64,000 nt of DNA from Cobetia marina (GCF_001720485.1 NZ_CP017114.1:3782001-3846000); one strand, 5' to 3'; positions 53,217 to 63,958 are shown, counted from the first letter of the stretch. Made by a program: numbers and translations. Notes: generated by a model not told the origin, from the letters alone.

Positions 53217-54311
53217 GTGACCAAAGGCTTCGACGTCCGCGCGTCCACGCAACCGGCGGATGCTGCCATTCGCGACACCATCCTGGCCAATCCCGGCTTC
53301 GGCCGTCACTTCAGCGACCACATGGCACACGTCCGCTGGACCGCCGATGGCGGCTGGCACGGCCATGAAGTCCGCCCCTATGGCCCGCTGAGCCTCGACC
53401 CCGCCGCCTCGGTACTGCACTACGCCCAGGAAATCTTCGAAGGCATCAAGGCCTATCGTCATGAAGACGGCTCGGTGTGGACCTTCCGCCCCGAGAAGAA
53501 CGCGGCACGCTTCCGCAACTCCGCCCGCCGCCTGGCACTGCCGGAGCTGTCCGACGAGGACTTCGTCGGCTCGCTCAAGGCCCTGCTCGCCCAGGACAGC
53601 GCCTGGGTACCGACCCCCGCCAGCGCCAGCGATGAGTGCAGCCTCTACCTGCGCCCGTTCATGATCGCCAGCGAAGCCTTCCTCGGTGTGCGTCCGTCGC
53701 GTGAAGTCGATTACTACGTGATCGCCTCGCCGGTGGCCGCCTACTTCAAGGGCGGCATCAAGCCGGTGTCCATCTGGCTGTCCTCGCATTACAACCGTGC
53801 GGCGGCCGGTGGCACCGGTTTTGCCAAGTGTGGCGGCAACTATGCCGGCTCCCTGGCGGCCCAGAGCGAAGCTACCGCCAATGGCTGCGATCAGGTCGTC
53901 TTCCTGGATGCCGCCGAGAACAAGTGGGTCGAGGAACTGGGTGGCATGAACCTGTTCTTCGTCTTCAAGGATGGTCGTCTGGTCACGCCGCGTCTGACCG
54001 GCACCATTCTGGAAGGTGTCACCCGTGACTCCATCCTGACCATGGCGGGTGATCTCGGCCTGACGCCGGAAGAGCGCCCGGTCAGCATCGACGAGTGGCG
54101 CGAAGGTATCGCCTCCGGCGAGATCACCGAGGTGTTCGCCTGCGGTACCGCCGCCGTCATCACCCCGGTGGGCGAGCTGGTCAGCGAAGACGCGCGTCTG
54201 GATCTGACCGCCAATGCCGGCGACGTGGCCATGCGTCTGCGTCGCCAGCTGCTGGACCTGCAATACGGTCGCGCCGAAGACACGCGTGGCTGGATGACCC
54301 GCCTGGCGTAA
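53217..54311 (+). CDS. ilvE: Branched-chain amino acid aminotransferase
   Basis: 364-residue class IV PLP aminotransferase for Leu, Ile and Val. The longer BCAT type resembles the eukaryotic enzymes. The PLP lysine is Lys204 in GTGFAKCGGNYAGS. The conserved LHYAQEIFEGIKAYR and EVFACGTAAVITPVG are present. It starts with GTG at 53217, with CGGAG 8 nt upstream. It separates pepA from holC, which are adjacent in many gammaproteobacteria. Confidence 0.95.
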   Translation: MTKGFDVRASTQPADAAIRDTILANPGFGRHFSDHMAHVRWTADGGWHGHEVRPYGPLSLDPAASVLHYAQEIFEGIKAYRHEDGSVWTFRPEKNAARFRNSARRLALPELSDEDFVGSLKALLAQDSAWVPTPASASDECSLYLRPFMIASEAFLGVRPSREVDYYVIASPVAAYFKGGIKPVSIWLSSHYNRAAAGGTGFAKCGGNYAGSLAAQSEATANGCDQVVFLDAAENKWVEELGGMNLFFVFKDGRLVTPRLTGTILEGVTRDSILTMAGDLGLTPEERPVSIDEWREGIASGEITEVFACGTAAVITPVGELVSEDARLDLTANAGDVAMRLRRQLLDLQYGRAEDTRGWMTRLA

Positions 54312-54335
54312 GCCCTGTGGCCCATGCCAGACGAC

Positions 54336-54375
54336 AACATGAAGGCCCGCCTCGCAAGAGGCGGGCCTTCATGTT
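54336..54375 (+). terminator. Terminator after ilvE
   Basis: An 18-bp stem (core TGAAGGCCCGCCTC) with loop GCAA is followed by a short T-run (TTTG). It lies 25 nt after ilvE. Confidence 0.85.
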
Positions 54376-54489
54376 TGCAGACGCGAAGATATCGCGCTTT
54401 CCGATGCGTACCGAGTCCCTCCTGCATCGAAGCCACGTGGCGAGTGCGGTATCCTGAGCGCTCGCGAACTCTTGCCACGAGCGGTGCCC

Positions 54490-54960
54490 ATGACCCAGAT
54501 CGACTTCTACATCCTGCCCGATACCACGCTGGAAGCCCGGCTGGAATTCGCCTGCCGTCTGGCCGAGACCATCCATGCCAAGGGGTTCCGCCTGCACGTG
54601 CATGTCGAGGATGAGGCGATGGCGCGTCAGTTCGATGAGCACCTGTGGCAGTTCCGCCCCGAGAGCTTCGTACCCCATGCGCTGGATATCGATCTGGATC
54701 TCGCGGCGCGCGAAGCCGAACACGCCGATGACGTGCCACGTCCGCCCGTGACCATCGGTTGGCAGGACGCGCCGGCACCGGGCATCGAGGCACTGCTCAA
54801 CCTGCACCCCGAGATCCCCGAGTGGTTCTCGCGTTTCGAGCGCGTCGCCGAGATCATCAACCAGCATCAGGATGTGCTGGTCACCAAGCGCGAATGCTGG
54901 CGTACCTACAAGTCACGCGGCTATGCGGTGCGTTCGCATCAGCTCAAGGGCGTGAGCTGA
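54490..54960 (+). CDS. holC: DNA polymerase III subunit chi
   Basis: 156 residues. The N-terminus TQIDFYILPDTTLEARLEFAC and GFRLHVHVEDEAMARQFDEHLW fit HolC, which links the clamp loader to SSB. The ATG at 54490 is preferred over one six codons upstream by family alignment. In E. coli the order is pepA-holC-valS; here a kinase gene on the opposite strand lies between holC and valS. Confidence 0.92.
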   Translation: MTQIDFYILPDTTLEARLEFACRLAETIHAKGFRLHVHVEDEAMARQFDEHLWQFRPESFVPHALDIDLDLAAREAEHADDVPRPPVTIGWQDAPAPGIEALLNLHPEIPEWFSRFERVAEIINQHQDVLVTKRECWRTYKSRGYAVRSHQLKGVS

Positions 54961-54993
54961 CGCCGGCAGGTGCCGGTGGTGCTGTCAGCCGAC

Positions 54994-57966
54994 TCAGCGC
55001 TCGCGTTCCTCGTCTTGCTCCCGAGCCTCGAGAAACTCGCGAAAACGCACGATCAGCCACTCGATCCAGTGCTCGACGTCCAGCATGCCGGGGGGACTCT
55101 CCCCCACCGCAAAGAATTCCGGCGGCAGGCCATCGGCTTCCGCACCCGTTCGCTCGCCGATACGCACAGCCCACAACGGCGCCTCACGCGGCAGACGCTG
55201 GATCTCGCTGAACAGCGACGCCACGCTCATGTCGGCGACGTCTCCGAAGATCACCATGCAGGGACTGACATCACGCACCAGGCGCAAGGCCTGAGCCGCG
55301 CTGCTGGCAGTGATGATGTCCAGATTGGCGACATGGCTGCCGATCACTTCCAGGCGCAGTCTGTCCTCCGCGCGCGTGCTGATCACCAGCCAGCGACACG
55401 CCACTGGCAGCGCCTGATCTGCCGACCATGCCGCCTTCACGACCTGTTCATGGGCACTGACATCCGCCAACGGCAGCCATACCCGGAAACAGGCCCCCTC
55501 GCCCAGTACGCTCTGCGCGGTGATCTCCCCCTGCATCCGCCGCGCCAGCTCACGCGACAGCGCAAGCCCGAGGCCCGTGCCCTCGATTCCCGAATCCTCG
55601 CGACCCAGACGCGAGAAAGGCTGGAACAGCTGAGCCGCCTGATTCGGGTCAAACCCGAAGCCACCATCCTCGACATCCACCCAGGCCATCTCCTGGCCGT
55701 GGGAGTCGATACCGCGCCCAAGAGCGAGACGTATCCAGCCGCCCGCGCGGTTGTACTTGATGGCATTCCCCATCAGGTTGCCGAGAATCTGGTCCAGACG
55801 ACGGCGATCGGCATTCAGCCACAGCGACGCCTCTTCCAGCGCCAGTGACAGCGTCAGTTCCGCCTGGTCCAGCCGCGGCTGGTACTGACTGACGAGGCGA
55901 ATCAGGTGCTGGCCGATCGACAGAGGCTGGCAATCGAGGGGCAGTTCTCCCGCTTCAAGGCTCGACATCTGCAGCACGTCCTCGATCAGCGCCGAGAGCT
56001 GGCTTGCCGCGTGGCCCGCTTCATCCACATAGCGACGCTGTTCGCGCGTCAGGGACGATTCGTCCGCCAGCAGGTCAGTGAAGCCCAGGATGGCATTGAG
56101 AGGCGTGCGGATCTCGTGACTGAAGCTCGAGAAGAACCGCGACTTGGACTGACTTGCCTCGGTGGCGCTGTCACGTGCCGCTTCCAGCACCTGCAGCGTC
56201 TGCTTGTGACGCTGGATGTCCAGCACCACCCCCGTGGCACGCAGCGGTCGTCCGTCACCATCGCGGCGGGTCACCTGACCTCGCACCTGCATCCACACCC
56301 AGCTGCCGTCGGCATGGCGGTAACGCACGTCACGCGCCTCGGCCCAGCTGTCGCCATGCAACACGCGCCAGCGGGATTCCAGCATCCCCGCCAGGTCCTC
56401 CGGGTGTGTCATGGCATCGAGATCGGCCAGATGCATGCTGGCCTGGATGGGGAGTCCCATCATCAGGAAGAAGTTCTCGTGGAAGTGGAGATCATCACGC
56501 TCGAAGTCATACCGCCAGGTCGCATCACCGGAGGCCGCCATCACCATCTCGACATGCCGGGCATCCTCGGCGCGTTCGAGCTCGATCTGATCACGCCGCA
56601 ATGCGGCTTCCCGCAGGGCTTCCCCCGCCTGATCAAGCTCTTGCAAGGCAAAACGCTGACGCACCACCGGCTGTCCGCGACCGATGCGCAGCGCCATGTC
56701 ACTCAAGCGTTCCAGGGCTTCGGAAAGCGTGGTGGCCATGGATTCCGCCCGCCAGCGCATCACCACCAGCAGGACCAGGAAGAAGGCGATCAGGCCGACC
56801 AGCATCACGTAACCCAACTGATTGAAGCGCGTATTCCAGTGCTGGATGCCGCTTTCCACCTGCTGCGGGTCCACCACGGCCAGCAGCCGCCAGTCCGTCC
56901 CCGCCACCGGATACCACGCCACCAGCCGCTCACCGGCGAGCAGCGGTATCTTGCGCATGCCATGGGGAGCATCATCGATACCATGCAGCAGGCGCACCAT
57001 CTCCGGCGACTTGCTCTGATCACGTGCCGTTTCCAGGAAGCGATCATGCGTCAACGGGGTCGGCTCGATCCGCGGAGGGACATGCACCCCGAAATCCTTC
57101 TGACCGGCCTCGGGCATGGCCAGTACGCTGTTGCCACTCACCAGCACCAGATAGGCGTTCCAGGGAAGTCGCGTGCTCTCGAGATGCTTCGCCAGCGCAT
57201 CGAGCGTGACATCGATACCGACGACCCCCTCAAGGAAGTCCCCACGATGCACCGGCATCAGGGTCGAGATCAGCCAGCCTCCCCCGACGGGGTCCTGATA
57301 GGCCGGCGTCACGACCGGCTCACGCGTGGGATTGTTGCGATCATCGGCCAGGTAATAGAAGCCGTAGCTGGTGAGATCCACCCCGGGGGTGAAGATGCCG
57401 TGGGTGTCGATCCACGGCTTGATACGGAAATAGCCGTCGTAGCTGGAGAACCACGCCTGACGCAGCTCGGGACGGATCTCGAGCATGTCCTGCATGACCG
57501 TATCCAGCCGCGACAGCCGTGCCACCTTGCCGTAGTCCTGCAGATAACTGGGGGCCAGCGACGAATAATAGGAGCCGGCCTCCCCGTCATCCTCGGCCAC
57601 GTAGAGGGTGCCATCCTCACTGAAGACATGACGCGCCATCTCTCGGACACGCTCGCCCGGCGCGATGGGAGCATCCATCTCACGGAGTGCCGAGTGTGCC
57701 AGCTGCTGCACTTCCCTGCGCCAATCCTCCACCACCATGCCGGCATGCTCCGCCTCATAACGGCTCAGCTGCTCAAGCTGGGTGCGGATCAGGTCTTCAC
57801 GGGTCGCTTCCTGCTGCTGCGCGACCAGCCAGTGCAAGCCCAGATAACCGCCCAGCAGCGCCACCTCCATCACCAGCAGTGGCACCAGTGCATGACGCAG
57901 CAGTTCATGCCAGACCCAGCGACGGGTCGGACGAGGTGCACCATCCGTGGGGCGAGGCTTGGACAT
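54994..57966 (-). CDS. Membrane sensor histidine kinase with degenerate receiver-like C-terminus
   Basis: 990 residues. A TM helix at about 27-48 is followed by a periplasmic dCache sensor (50-375), a second TM helix (YVMLVGLIAFFLVLLVVM), a PAS domain (490-590), and HisKA with phospho-accepting His617 in FSHEIRTPLN. HATPase_c follows with N-box NLMGNAIKYN, EDGGFGFD and GTGLGLALS. The last 130 residues look like a receiver fold, but the acidic pair after strand 1 is missing (VISTRAED), so phosphotransfer there is doubtful. No response regulator gene is adjacent. The ligand is unknown; dCache domains usually bind small molecules. Confidence 0.9.
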   Translation of the reverse strand: MSKPRPTDGAPRPTRRWVWHELLRHALVPLLVMEVALLGGYLGLHWLVAQQQEATREDLIRTQLEQLSRYEAEHAGMVVEDWRREVQQLAHSALREMDAPIAPGERVREMARHVFSEDGTLYVAEDDGEAGSYYSSLAPSYLQDYGKVARLSRLDTVMQDMLEIRPELRQAWFSSYDGYFRIKPWIDTHGIFTPGVDLTSYGFYYLADDRNNPTREPVVTPAYQDPVGGGWLISTLMPVHRGDFLEGVVGIDVTLDALAKHLESTRLPWNAYLVLVSGNSVLAMPEAGQKDFGVHVPPRIEPTPLTHDRFLETARDQSKSPEMVRLLHGIDDAPHGMRKIPLLAGERLVAWYPVAGTDWRLLAVVDPQQVESGIQHWNTRFNQLGYVMLVGLIAFFLVLLVVMRWRAESMATTLSEALERLSDMALRIGRGQPVVRQRFALQELDQAGEALREAALRRDQIELERAEDARHVEMVMAASGDATWRYDFERDDLHFHENFFLMMGLPIQASMHLADLDAMTHPEDLAGMLESRWRVLHGDSWAEARDVRYRHADGSWVWMQVRGQVTRRDGDGRPLRATGVVLDIQRHKQTLQVLEAARDSATEASQSKSRFFSSFSHEIRTPLNAILGFTDLLADESSLTREQRRYVDEAGHAASQLSALIEDVLQMSSLEAGELPLDCQPLSIGQHLIRLVSQYQPRLDQAELTLSLALEEASLWLNADRRRLDQILGNLMGNAIKYNRAGGWIRLALGRGIDSHGQEMAWVDVEDGGFGFDPNQAAQLFQPFSRLGREDSGIEGTGLGLALSRELARRMQGEITAQSVLGEGACFRVWLPLADVSAHEQVVKAAWSADQALPVACRWLVISTRAEDRLRLEVIGSHVANLDIITASSAAQALRLVRDVSPCMVIFGDVADMSVASLFSEIQRLPREAPLWAVRIGERTGAEADGLPPEFFAVGESPPGMLDVEHWIEWLIVRFREFLEAREQDEERER

Positions 57967-58231
57967 TGCGGCTCCGCGAGCAGGAACAGGAGGGAGACTC
58001 CGAGGCGAGGCACCTCGGCGTCAGCAGGTTGCGACAGGATACGGCATCATTGCGTGGATGTTGCCTGCTTTGTGAAACCGTCCCCTTGGCGAGGGCCACA
58101 AGAGCCTGCACGCCAAGACCGAATGACGCCTGACATCAGCGGCGCTATAATCGAGCCCATTTTCTGCCTGCGCTGCCCCGCTCACTGAGCCGGCGCGGGA
58201 CGTCCCGCCCAACCGGATCATTTGCAGACCC

Positions 58232-61075
58232 ATGGACAAGACCTACCAACCGAACGCCATCGAGACGCGCTGGTACGAGCGCTGGGAATCCGAGAATCGC
58301 TTTGCGCCGTCAGGCCAGGGCGAGAGCTTCTCACTGGTCATCCCGCCGCCCAACGTCACCGGCTCCCTGCACATGGGCCATGCCTTCCAGGATTCCATCA
58401 TGGACACCCTGGTGCGCTGGCGTCGCATGCAGGGTCGCAACACCCTGTGGCAGGTAGGCACCGACCACGCCGGCATCGCCACGCAGATGCTGGTGGAGCG
58501 CAAGGTCGCCGCCGAAGAAGGCAAGACGCGTCATGATCTGGGTCGCGAAGCCTTCACCGACAAGATCTGGGAGTGGAAGGAAGAGTCCGGCGGCAACATC
58601 ACGCGTCAGCTGCGTCGCATGGGCACCAGCATCGACTGGAGCCGCGAGCGCTTCACCATGGACGATGGCTTCTACAAGGCCGTGCAGGAAGTCTTCGTGC
58701 GCCTGCACAAGGAAGACCTCATCTACCGTGGCAAGCGTCTGGTCAATTGGGACCCGACCCTGCACACCGCGATCTCCGATCTCGAAGTCGAGAACCGTGA
58801 TCAGCAAGGCAGCTTCTGGCACTTCCGCTATCCGCTCGCCGATGGCGTCAAGACCGCCGATGGCAAGGACTACGTCGTCGTCGCCACCACGCGCCCGGAA
58901 ACCCTGCTGGGTGACACCGGCGTGGCCGTCAATCCCAAGGATGAGCGCTACGCAAGCCTGGTCGGCAAGTTCATCGAACTGCCGCTGGTCGGCCGTCGCA
59001 TCCCCATCGTCGCCGATGAACACGCCGACATGGAAAAGGGCTCCGGTTGCGTCAAGATCACTCCGGCACACGACTTCAATGACTACGAAGTCGGCAAGCG
59101 TCAGGGCCATCTGCTGATCAACGTGATGAGCCAGGATGCCACCATCCTGGAGCGCGCCGAGATCTACGACCTGCAGGGACGTCCGCAGCCCCAGGAAGAC
59201 GCCAGCCTGCCGGCCGCCTACGCTGGCCTGGATCGCTTCGTCGCGCGCGAGAAGCTGGTCGCCGACATGGACGCGCTGGGTCTGCTGGAGCAGGTCGAGA
59301 CCATCAACAACACCCTGCCCCACGGTGACCGCTCCGGCGACGTCATCGAGCCGCTGCTGACGGACCAGTGGTTCGTGGCCGTCGAGGAGCTGGCACGCCC
59401 GGCCATCGAGGCGGTCGAGAACGGCGACATCGAGTTCGTGCCCAAGAACTACGAGAACATGTACTTCGCGTGGATGCGTGACCTGCAGGACTGGTGCATC
59501 TCGCGTCAGCTGTGGTGGGGCCACCGCATTCCGGCCTGGTATGACAACGACGGCAACGTCTATGTCGGCCGCAACGAGGAAGAAGTCCGCGCCGAGAACC
59601 AGCTGGGTGCCGACATCGAACTGCGTCAGGACGAAGACGTCCTCGACACCTGGTTCAGCTCTGCGCTGTGGACCTTCGGCACCCTCGGCTGGCCGGCGGA
59701 CACCGAAGAACTCAAGACCTTCCACTCCACCGACGTGCTGGTCACCGGCTTCGACATCATCTTCTTCTGGGTGGCGCGGATGATCATGTTCACCCTGAAG
59801 TTCAAGGGTGAAGTGCCGTTCCGCAAGGTCTACGTGCATGGTCTGGTGCGTGACAGCCTCGGTCAGAAGATGTCCAAGTCCAAGGGCAACGTGCTCGACC
59901 CCATCGACCTGATCGACGGCATCGGCCTGGATGAGCTGGTCGAGAAGCGTACCGGCAACATGATGCAGCCCAAGAAGGCCAAGGCGATCGCCAAGGCCAC
60001 GCGCAACGAGTTCCCGGAAGGCATCGAGCCGCACGGTACCGATGCGCTGCGCTACACCCTGCTGTCACTGGCTTCCACCGGGCGTGACGTGAAGTTCGAC
60101 ATGGGCCGTCTCGATGGCTATCGCAACTTCTGCAACAAGCTGTGGAACGCGGCGCGCTACGTGCTGATGAATGCCGAGGACCAGGATTGCGGCGTCAACG
60201 GCGAAGCCGTCGAGCTGTCACTGGCCGATCGCTGGATCATCGCGCGCCTGCAGCAGACCGAGCAGCAGGTCACCCGCGCGCTGGAAGAGTTCCGCTTCGA
60301 CCACGCCTCCCAGGCGCTCTATGAGTTCATCTGGAACGAGTACTGCGACTGGTATCTGGAGCTCTCCAAGCCGGTGTTGTGGGACGAGAACGCCAGCGCG
60401 GAAGCCAAGCGCGGCACGCGTCGCACCCTGGTGCGCGCGCTCGAGACCATCCTGCGCCTGATCCACCCGATGATGCCGTTCATCTCCGAGGAGATCTGGC
60501 AGCGCATCGCGCCTCACGCCGGCAAGCCGGTGGAAGGCGAGAGCATCATGAGCCAGGCGTGGCCGCAGGCCGACGCCGAGCGGATCGATGAGCAGGCCAT
60601 CCGTGACATCGAGTGGCTCAAGGGCATCATCATCGCGGTGCGCAATATCCGCAACGAGCTGAACCTGTCCCCGGGCAAGCCGCTGGAGGTCTACCTGCAG
60701 AACGGGGCCGACGGCGACGCCGAGCGTCTGGAAGCCAATCGTCTGTTCCTGTCCAAGCTGGCCCGTCTGGAAAGCATCACCTTCCTGGCAGCGGGCGATG
60801 AAGCGCCGATGTCCGCCATCCAGCGCGTCGGTGAGCTGGAAGTGCTGGTGCCGATGGCCGGCCTGATCGACAAGGATGCCGAGCTCAAGCGCATCGACAA
60901 GGAACACGAGAAGCAGCAGAAGGTCATCACCGGTCTCGAGAACAAGCTCGGCAACGAGAAGTTCGTCGGTCGCGCACCGGCCGATGTGGTCGAGAAGGAG
61001 CGCGCCAAGCTGGCCGATGCCCAGGCGGAGCTTGCACTGCTGGAAAGTCAGCGCGCCAAGATCGAAGCGCTGTAA
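58232..61075 (+). CDS. valS: Valine-tRNA ligase
   Basis: 947-residue class Ia synthetase. The HIGH-type motif is [15 protein letters not shown], an editing domain lies in the middle, and KMSKS is in [14 protein letters not shown] at about 546. A C-terminal coiled coil (about 880-947: [20 protein letters not shown]) binds tRNA. Length and order match E. coli. A strong terminator follows. Confidence 0.98.
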   Translation: MDKTYQPNAIETRWYERWESENRFAPSGQGESFSLVIPPPNVTGSLHMGHAFQDSIMDTLVRWRRMQGRNTLWQVGTDHAGIATQMLVERKVAAEEGKTRHDLGREAFTDKIWEWKEESGGNITRQLRRMGTSIDWSRERFTMDDGFYKAVQEVFVRLHKEDLIYRGKRLVNWDPTLHTAISDLEVENRDQQGSFWHFRYPLADGVKTADGKDYVVVATTRPETLLGDTGVAVNPKDERYASLVGKFIELPLVGRRIPIVADEHADMEKGSGCVKITPAHDFNDYEVGKRQGHLLINVMSQDATILERAEIYDLQGRPQPQEDASLPAAYAGLDRFVAREKLVADMDALGLLEQVETINNTLPHGDRSGDVIEPLLTDQWFVAVEELARPAIEAVENGDIEFVPKNYENMYFAWMRDLQDWCISRQLWWGHRIPAWYDNDGNVYVGRNEEEVRAENQLGADIELRQDEDVLDTWFSSALWTFGTLGWPADTEELKTFHSTDVLVTGFDIIFFWVARMIMFTLKFKGEVPFRKVYVHGLVRDSLGQKMSKSKGNVLDPIDLIDGIGLDELVEKRTGNMMQPKKAKAIAKATRNEFPEGIEPHGTDALRYTLLSLASTGRDVKFDMGRLDGYRNFCNKLWNAARYVLMNAEDQDCGVNGEAVELSLADRWIIARLQQTEQQVTRALEEFRFDHASQALYEFIWNEYCDWYLELSKPVLWDENASAEAKRGTRRTLVRALETILRLIHPMMPFISEEIWQRIAPHAGKPVEGESIMSQAWPQADAERIDEQAIRDIEWLKGIIIAVRNIRNELNLSPGKPLEVYLQNGADGDAERLEANRLFLSKLARLESITFLAAGDEAPMSAIQRVGELEVLVPMAGLIDKDAELKRIDKEHEKQQKVITGLENKLGNEKFVGRAPADVVEKERAKLADAQAELALLESQRAKIEAL

Positions 61076-61099
61076 GCCACACTCGTCTTGATCGCAGGC

Positions 61100-61136
61100 A
61101 AAAGCCCCCGGCACCGAAAGGTGCCGGGGGCTTTCT
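61100..61136 (+). terminator. Terminator after valS
   Basis: A 15-bp perfect stem (AAAGCCCCCGGCACC and complement) with loop GAAA is followed by CTTCATT. It lies 25 nt after valS. Confidence 0.92.
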
Positions 61137-61164
61137 TCATTCCGGGCATGTCACGGGAGTCGGC

Positions 61165-61215
61165 GCAGGCGCTCAGTCGTCGCAGGTGCTCAATCGTCGC
61201 AGGCGCTCAGTCGTC
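61165..61215. repeat. Three 17-bp tandem repeats at the end of the META gene
   Basis: GCAGGCGCTCAGTCGTC occurs at 61165-61181 and 61199-61215, with a copy carrying two changes at 61182-61198. The right-hand copy contains the stop codon and last codons of the lipoprotein gene, so the array copies that gene's end into non-coding sequence. Confidence 0.85.
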
Positions 61216-61728
61216 GCTGGCCGCGACAGGCATGAAGGTCGCCAGCAGGTAGCCGGTGTCATCCATCACACGCAGGCGAGCGCTCTCGCCACTGCCGACG
61301 ATCTGATAGCGAGCCACCTCCTCCAGCATGCGATTGAAGGCATTGGACTGCTCCGGATTGGGGCACATCTTCATGGTCGAGGCCAGCGGGCCGATCTCCA
61401 GGGTCTGGCGAGACTCATCCAGTACCACCGGCCCCATCAGACGATTGCAGCCATTGCTGCCCACCAGACGCAGGCGGTCATCCTCTTCATCCGCCAGCTG
61501 CTCCGGTGTCGGGGCCTGCAACAGGAAATTGGGCGCCTCACCGGTCTCCTCGGTCTTCGAGAAGCTCCAGGGGGTACCGACCAGCGCAGGGCTCGCACTG
61601 CCGGCACCGCTCCCGCCGCCCTGCCCGGCGTCCGTCGCGCCTGAGTGACTGACCGCGCAGCCGGCCAGCAGGGAAGTCGCGATCGCCAGCGAAGTGGCAA
61701 GTGATAGACGGCGCAAGATGACGCTCAT
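61207..61728 (-). CDS. META domain lipoprotein
   Basis: 173 residues. A lipoprotein signal ends at LLAGC (Cys24). A Gly/Ser linker leads to a META/HslJ-like domain: LVGTPWSF, RLVGSNGCNRLMGPV and LEIGPLASTMKMC, then EQSNAFNRMLEEV. Related proteins are outer-membrane or periplasmic and tied to heat or antibiotic tolerance, with no known enzyme activity. Convergent with valS. Confidence 0.85.
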   Translation of the reverse strand: MSVILRRLSLATSLAIATSLLAGCAVSHSGATDAGQGGGSGAGSASPALVGTPWSFSKTEETGEAPNFLLQAPTPEQLADEEDDRLRLVGSNGCNRLMGPVVLDESRQTLEIGPLASTMKMCPNPEQSNAFNRMLEEVARYQIVGSGESARLRVMDDTGYLLATFMPVAASDD

Positions 61729-62042
61729 GAAGAGATCCCCCGTGATGAGCCTGCCTCGATGTCAGGCATTGATGAAACGATCGGGCGCGAGCATGCAGAC
61801 CCGTCGCACAAACCACAAGCCCCTTGATGCCCTGCGCCATCCCGGTCCCGACAGGCCGACTGGCTTGCGAGACGATAGCCCGCCAGATCGCGTCTGACGC
61901 AACGATGCTTCTCTCCTGGAACATTCGAAAACAGTGTTTCTTGAAGAGCCTTTGAAATTACCATACGCCGTGGAGGCAGCGATAGGGATCGCTTGCTGAT
62001 GCTTGATGATACCTCGCACCATCTGCACCAGGAGGGACGGAG
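61729..62042. other. Divergent region META lipoprotein/PAP2
   Basis: 314 nt between divergent genes. The part nearest the PAP2 gene (61920-61970) is AT-rich and probably holds its promoter. No repeat or RNA element seen. Confidence 0.4.
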
Positions 62043-62753
62043 ATGCTGACCAGACGACTACTGGCACTCAATGCCACAGGATTCGCCTTGCTGATCAGCT
62101 GGTGGATACCGGCACTGGATTTCTGGCCCGATCTGGACGGCCGGGTATTCTGGGCATTCAATCACCTCATCTCGCCACTCAATCCGCACTGGGATACCCT
62201 GCTGGGGCTTCTCAACACGCGGTTCTTCGATGCGGCGGCCTTCGGCCTGATGGGTGTCCTGTTCTGCTGGGCGATGCTTGAGGATTCGCGCCCCGACCGC
62301 TACCGGCGCTGGACCAGCCTCGGCATCACCATGCTGCTGACCGCCGGTATCATCTCGCTGTTCGTGCTGCGCGCCATCAGCTACGGCCATGCCAGTCCGA
62401 CTCGCGTCTTCCAGCACGCACAGCATCTCTCCGACCTGGTGTCCTTCAAGACCAAGGACTCGGCCTCGAACAGCTTCCCGGGGGATCACGGCTTGATGCT
62501 GATGGTCTTCGCCGGTTACATGTGGGCCTTCGCCCCACGACGCATCGCGCTGTGGAGTCTGGCATTCGTGGTGATATTGAGTGCCCCACGCATCATGGTG
62601 GGTGCCCATTGGTTCAGTGATGTCTATCTGGGCTCGCTCAGCATTGCACTGATCATTCTGCCCTGGGTGCTGTGTACGCCCGTGGCGCGCCGTCTGGCCA
62701 GAGCCATCGAGCGCTGCCTGTCAGGCCTCGGCCGGCACACGCTCGAGAACTGA
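62043..62753 (+). CDS. PAP2-family membrane phosphatase (LpxT-like)
   Basis: 236 residues with about six membrane helices. The PAP2 active-site motifs are present: KTKDSASNSFPGDHG (motif 1 Lys, motif 2 SFPGDH with catalytic His) and PRIMVGAHWFSDVYLG (motif 3 Arg, His and Asp). It acts on lipid or lipid-linked phosphates on the periplasmic side. Resemblance to LpxT, the lipid A phosphotransferase, is possible but not proven. GGAGGGACGGAG precedes the ATG. Confidence 0.88.
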   Translation: MLTRRLLALNATGFALLISWWIPALDFWPDLDGRVFWAFNHLISPLNPHWDTLLGLLNTRFFDAAAFGLMGVLFCWAMLEDSRPDRYRRWTSLGITMLLTAGIISLFVLRAISYGHASPTRVFQHAQHLSDLVSFKTKDSASNSFPGDHGLMLMVFAGYMWAFAPRRIALWSLAFVVILSAPRIMVGAHWFSDVYLGSLSIALIILPWVLCTPVARRLARAIERCLSGLGRHTLEN

Positions 62754-62785
62754 AGAGCGACTCGAGAGCGCAAGACAGCCTCGAA

Positions 62786-63958
62786 TCACCCCACGAGTGT
62801 CCTGTCGGCAAAGTGCCCATGTTCTGCCGGGGGCTCACCCTGTTCCCCCTGGCGCGCCGTCTCAGGGGCAGCCAAGAGGCTGCACGACTCGCCTTCCCTT
62901 TCCTGCTGCCGCTCACCCCCCGCTACCACCCGGTCGCGCCCCTGATGCTTGGCGTGGTACAGGCGACGATCCGCCAGCTGCAGCAGGTCATCCAGTGATT
63001 CACACTCATGACTGACGGCGACCCCTATCGAGACGGTGACCGGCACGGCGCTTCCCGCAAACTGTGGCGGCGAGCTGGCCAGCAGGGAACGTATCCGTCC
63101 CGCCACGGAAATCGCCTCGCCGCGCCCGCTGCGCGGCAACAGCACCAGAAACTCCTCACCACCGATACGCCCTGCTCTATCCCCCTGGCGCAGTGTGGCA
63201 TTGAGCAGGCGCCCGATCTGTCTCAGGGCCTCATCACCTGCCGCATGCCCCCGCAGATCATTGATCTGCTTGAAGTGATCCACATCCATCATCAATACCG
63301 AGCAGGGCACGGCGTCCTGCCACCATTTTTCCGCCTGGCGCAGGGCCTGGCGCCGATTGAACAGCCCGGTCAGCTCATCGCGACTGGCATCCTGGCGGTA
63401 CTGGCGTTCGAAGTGTTCGGTGAGTGCCAGCATGCGCCACAGGAAGGTGACCATCAGCATGAAGACGGCAAACAGGTTGAATGACTGCATGATCCAGACA
63501 GGGATGAAGCCATCGGAAACATGCTGAGAGGCCACCATCAGCGACAGCACTGCAGCGACGAAGAGAGACAGCGTGCTGATGACACGCACCTTGCCTGACA
63601 GGGGAGCAAGATGGATACCGGCCATCACGATGAAGAAGTAATACTCGTAGCCGGCGGCATTGCCGAAGCAGTAGGAGGCAAGCCAGGTCATCAACGTCAG
63701 ACTGCCCAGTACCAGCACCAGAGCCATCAGCATGTGATGCTGACGATGCAACAGCACTCCCAGCAGCCCCACCAGCACCATGATGCCGCTGGCGAACGCC
63801 AGGCGTGGTGCCTTGAGCACCATGAAGACAGGCAGCCAGGCCACATAAAGGCCCAGCACCATCAGATAGACCCACAGATAGGCATGATAGAAACGGCGAT
63901 GCTCGACAGCGAGCAGACGCGGTTCTTGACGCAACCAGGCACGAGCAACACTCAACAT
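62786..63958 (-). CDS. Membrane diguanylate cyclase (GGDEF)
   Basis: 390 residues. Six N-terminal membrane helices (about 25-185) resemble the MASE-type sensors, followed by a GGDEF domain (200-350) that makes c-di-GMP. The active site is GGEEF in RIGGEEFLVLL, and an RxxD inhibitory site (RQGD) lies five residues before it, so product feedback is expected. The last 40 residues are a Glu/Gln-rich tail. AAGGA lies 9 nt before the ATG. The remaining 42 nt of the window show nothing. Confidence 0.92.
   Translation of the reverse strand: MLSVARAWLRQEPRLLAVEHRRFYHAYLWVYLMVLGLYVAWLPVFMVLKAPRLAFASGIMVLVGLLGVLLHRQHHMLMALVLVLGSLTLMTWLASYCFGNAAGYEYYFFIVMAGIHLAPLSGKVRVISTLSLFVAAVLSLMVASQHVSDGFIPVWIMQSFNLFAVFMLMVTFLWRMLALTEHFERQYRQDASRDELTGLFNRRQALRQAEKWWQDAVPCSVLMMDVDHFKQINDLRGHAAGDEALRQIGRLLNATLRQGDRAGRIGGEEFLVLLPRSGRGEAISVAGRIRSLLASSPPQFAGSAVPVTVSIGVAVSHECESLDDLLQLADRRLYHAKHQGRDRVVAGGERQQEREGESCSLLAAPETARQGEQGEPPAEHGHFADRTLVG

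Noticed and set aside
53097..54263. 388-codon frame opposite ilvE
   Set aside because: Antisense to a clear aminotransferase. Its Gly/His/Gln-rich translation is typical of a shadow frame.
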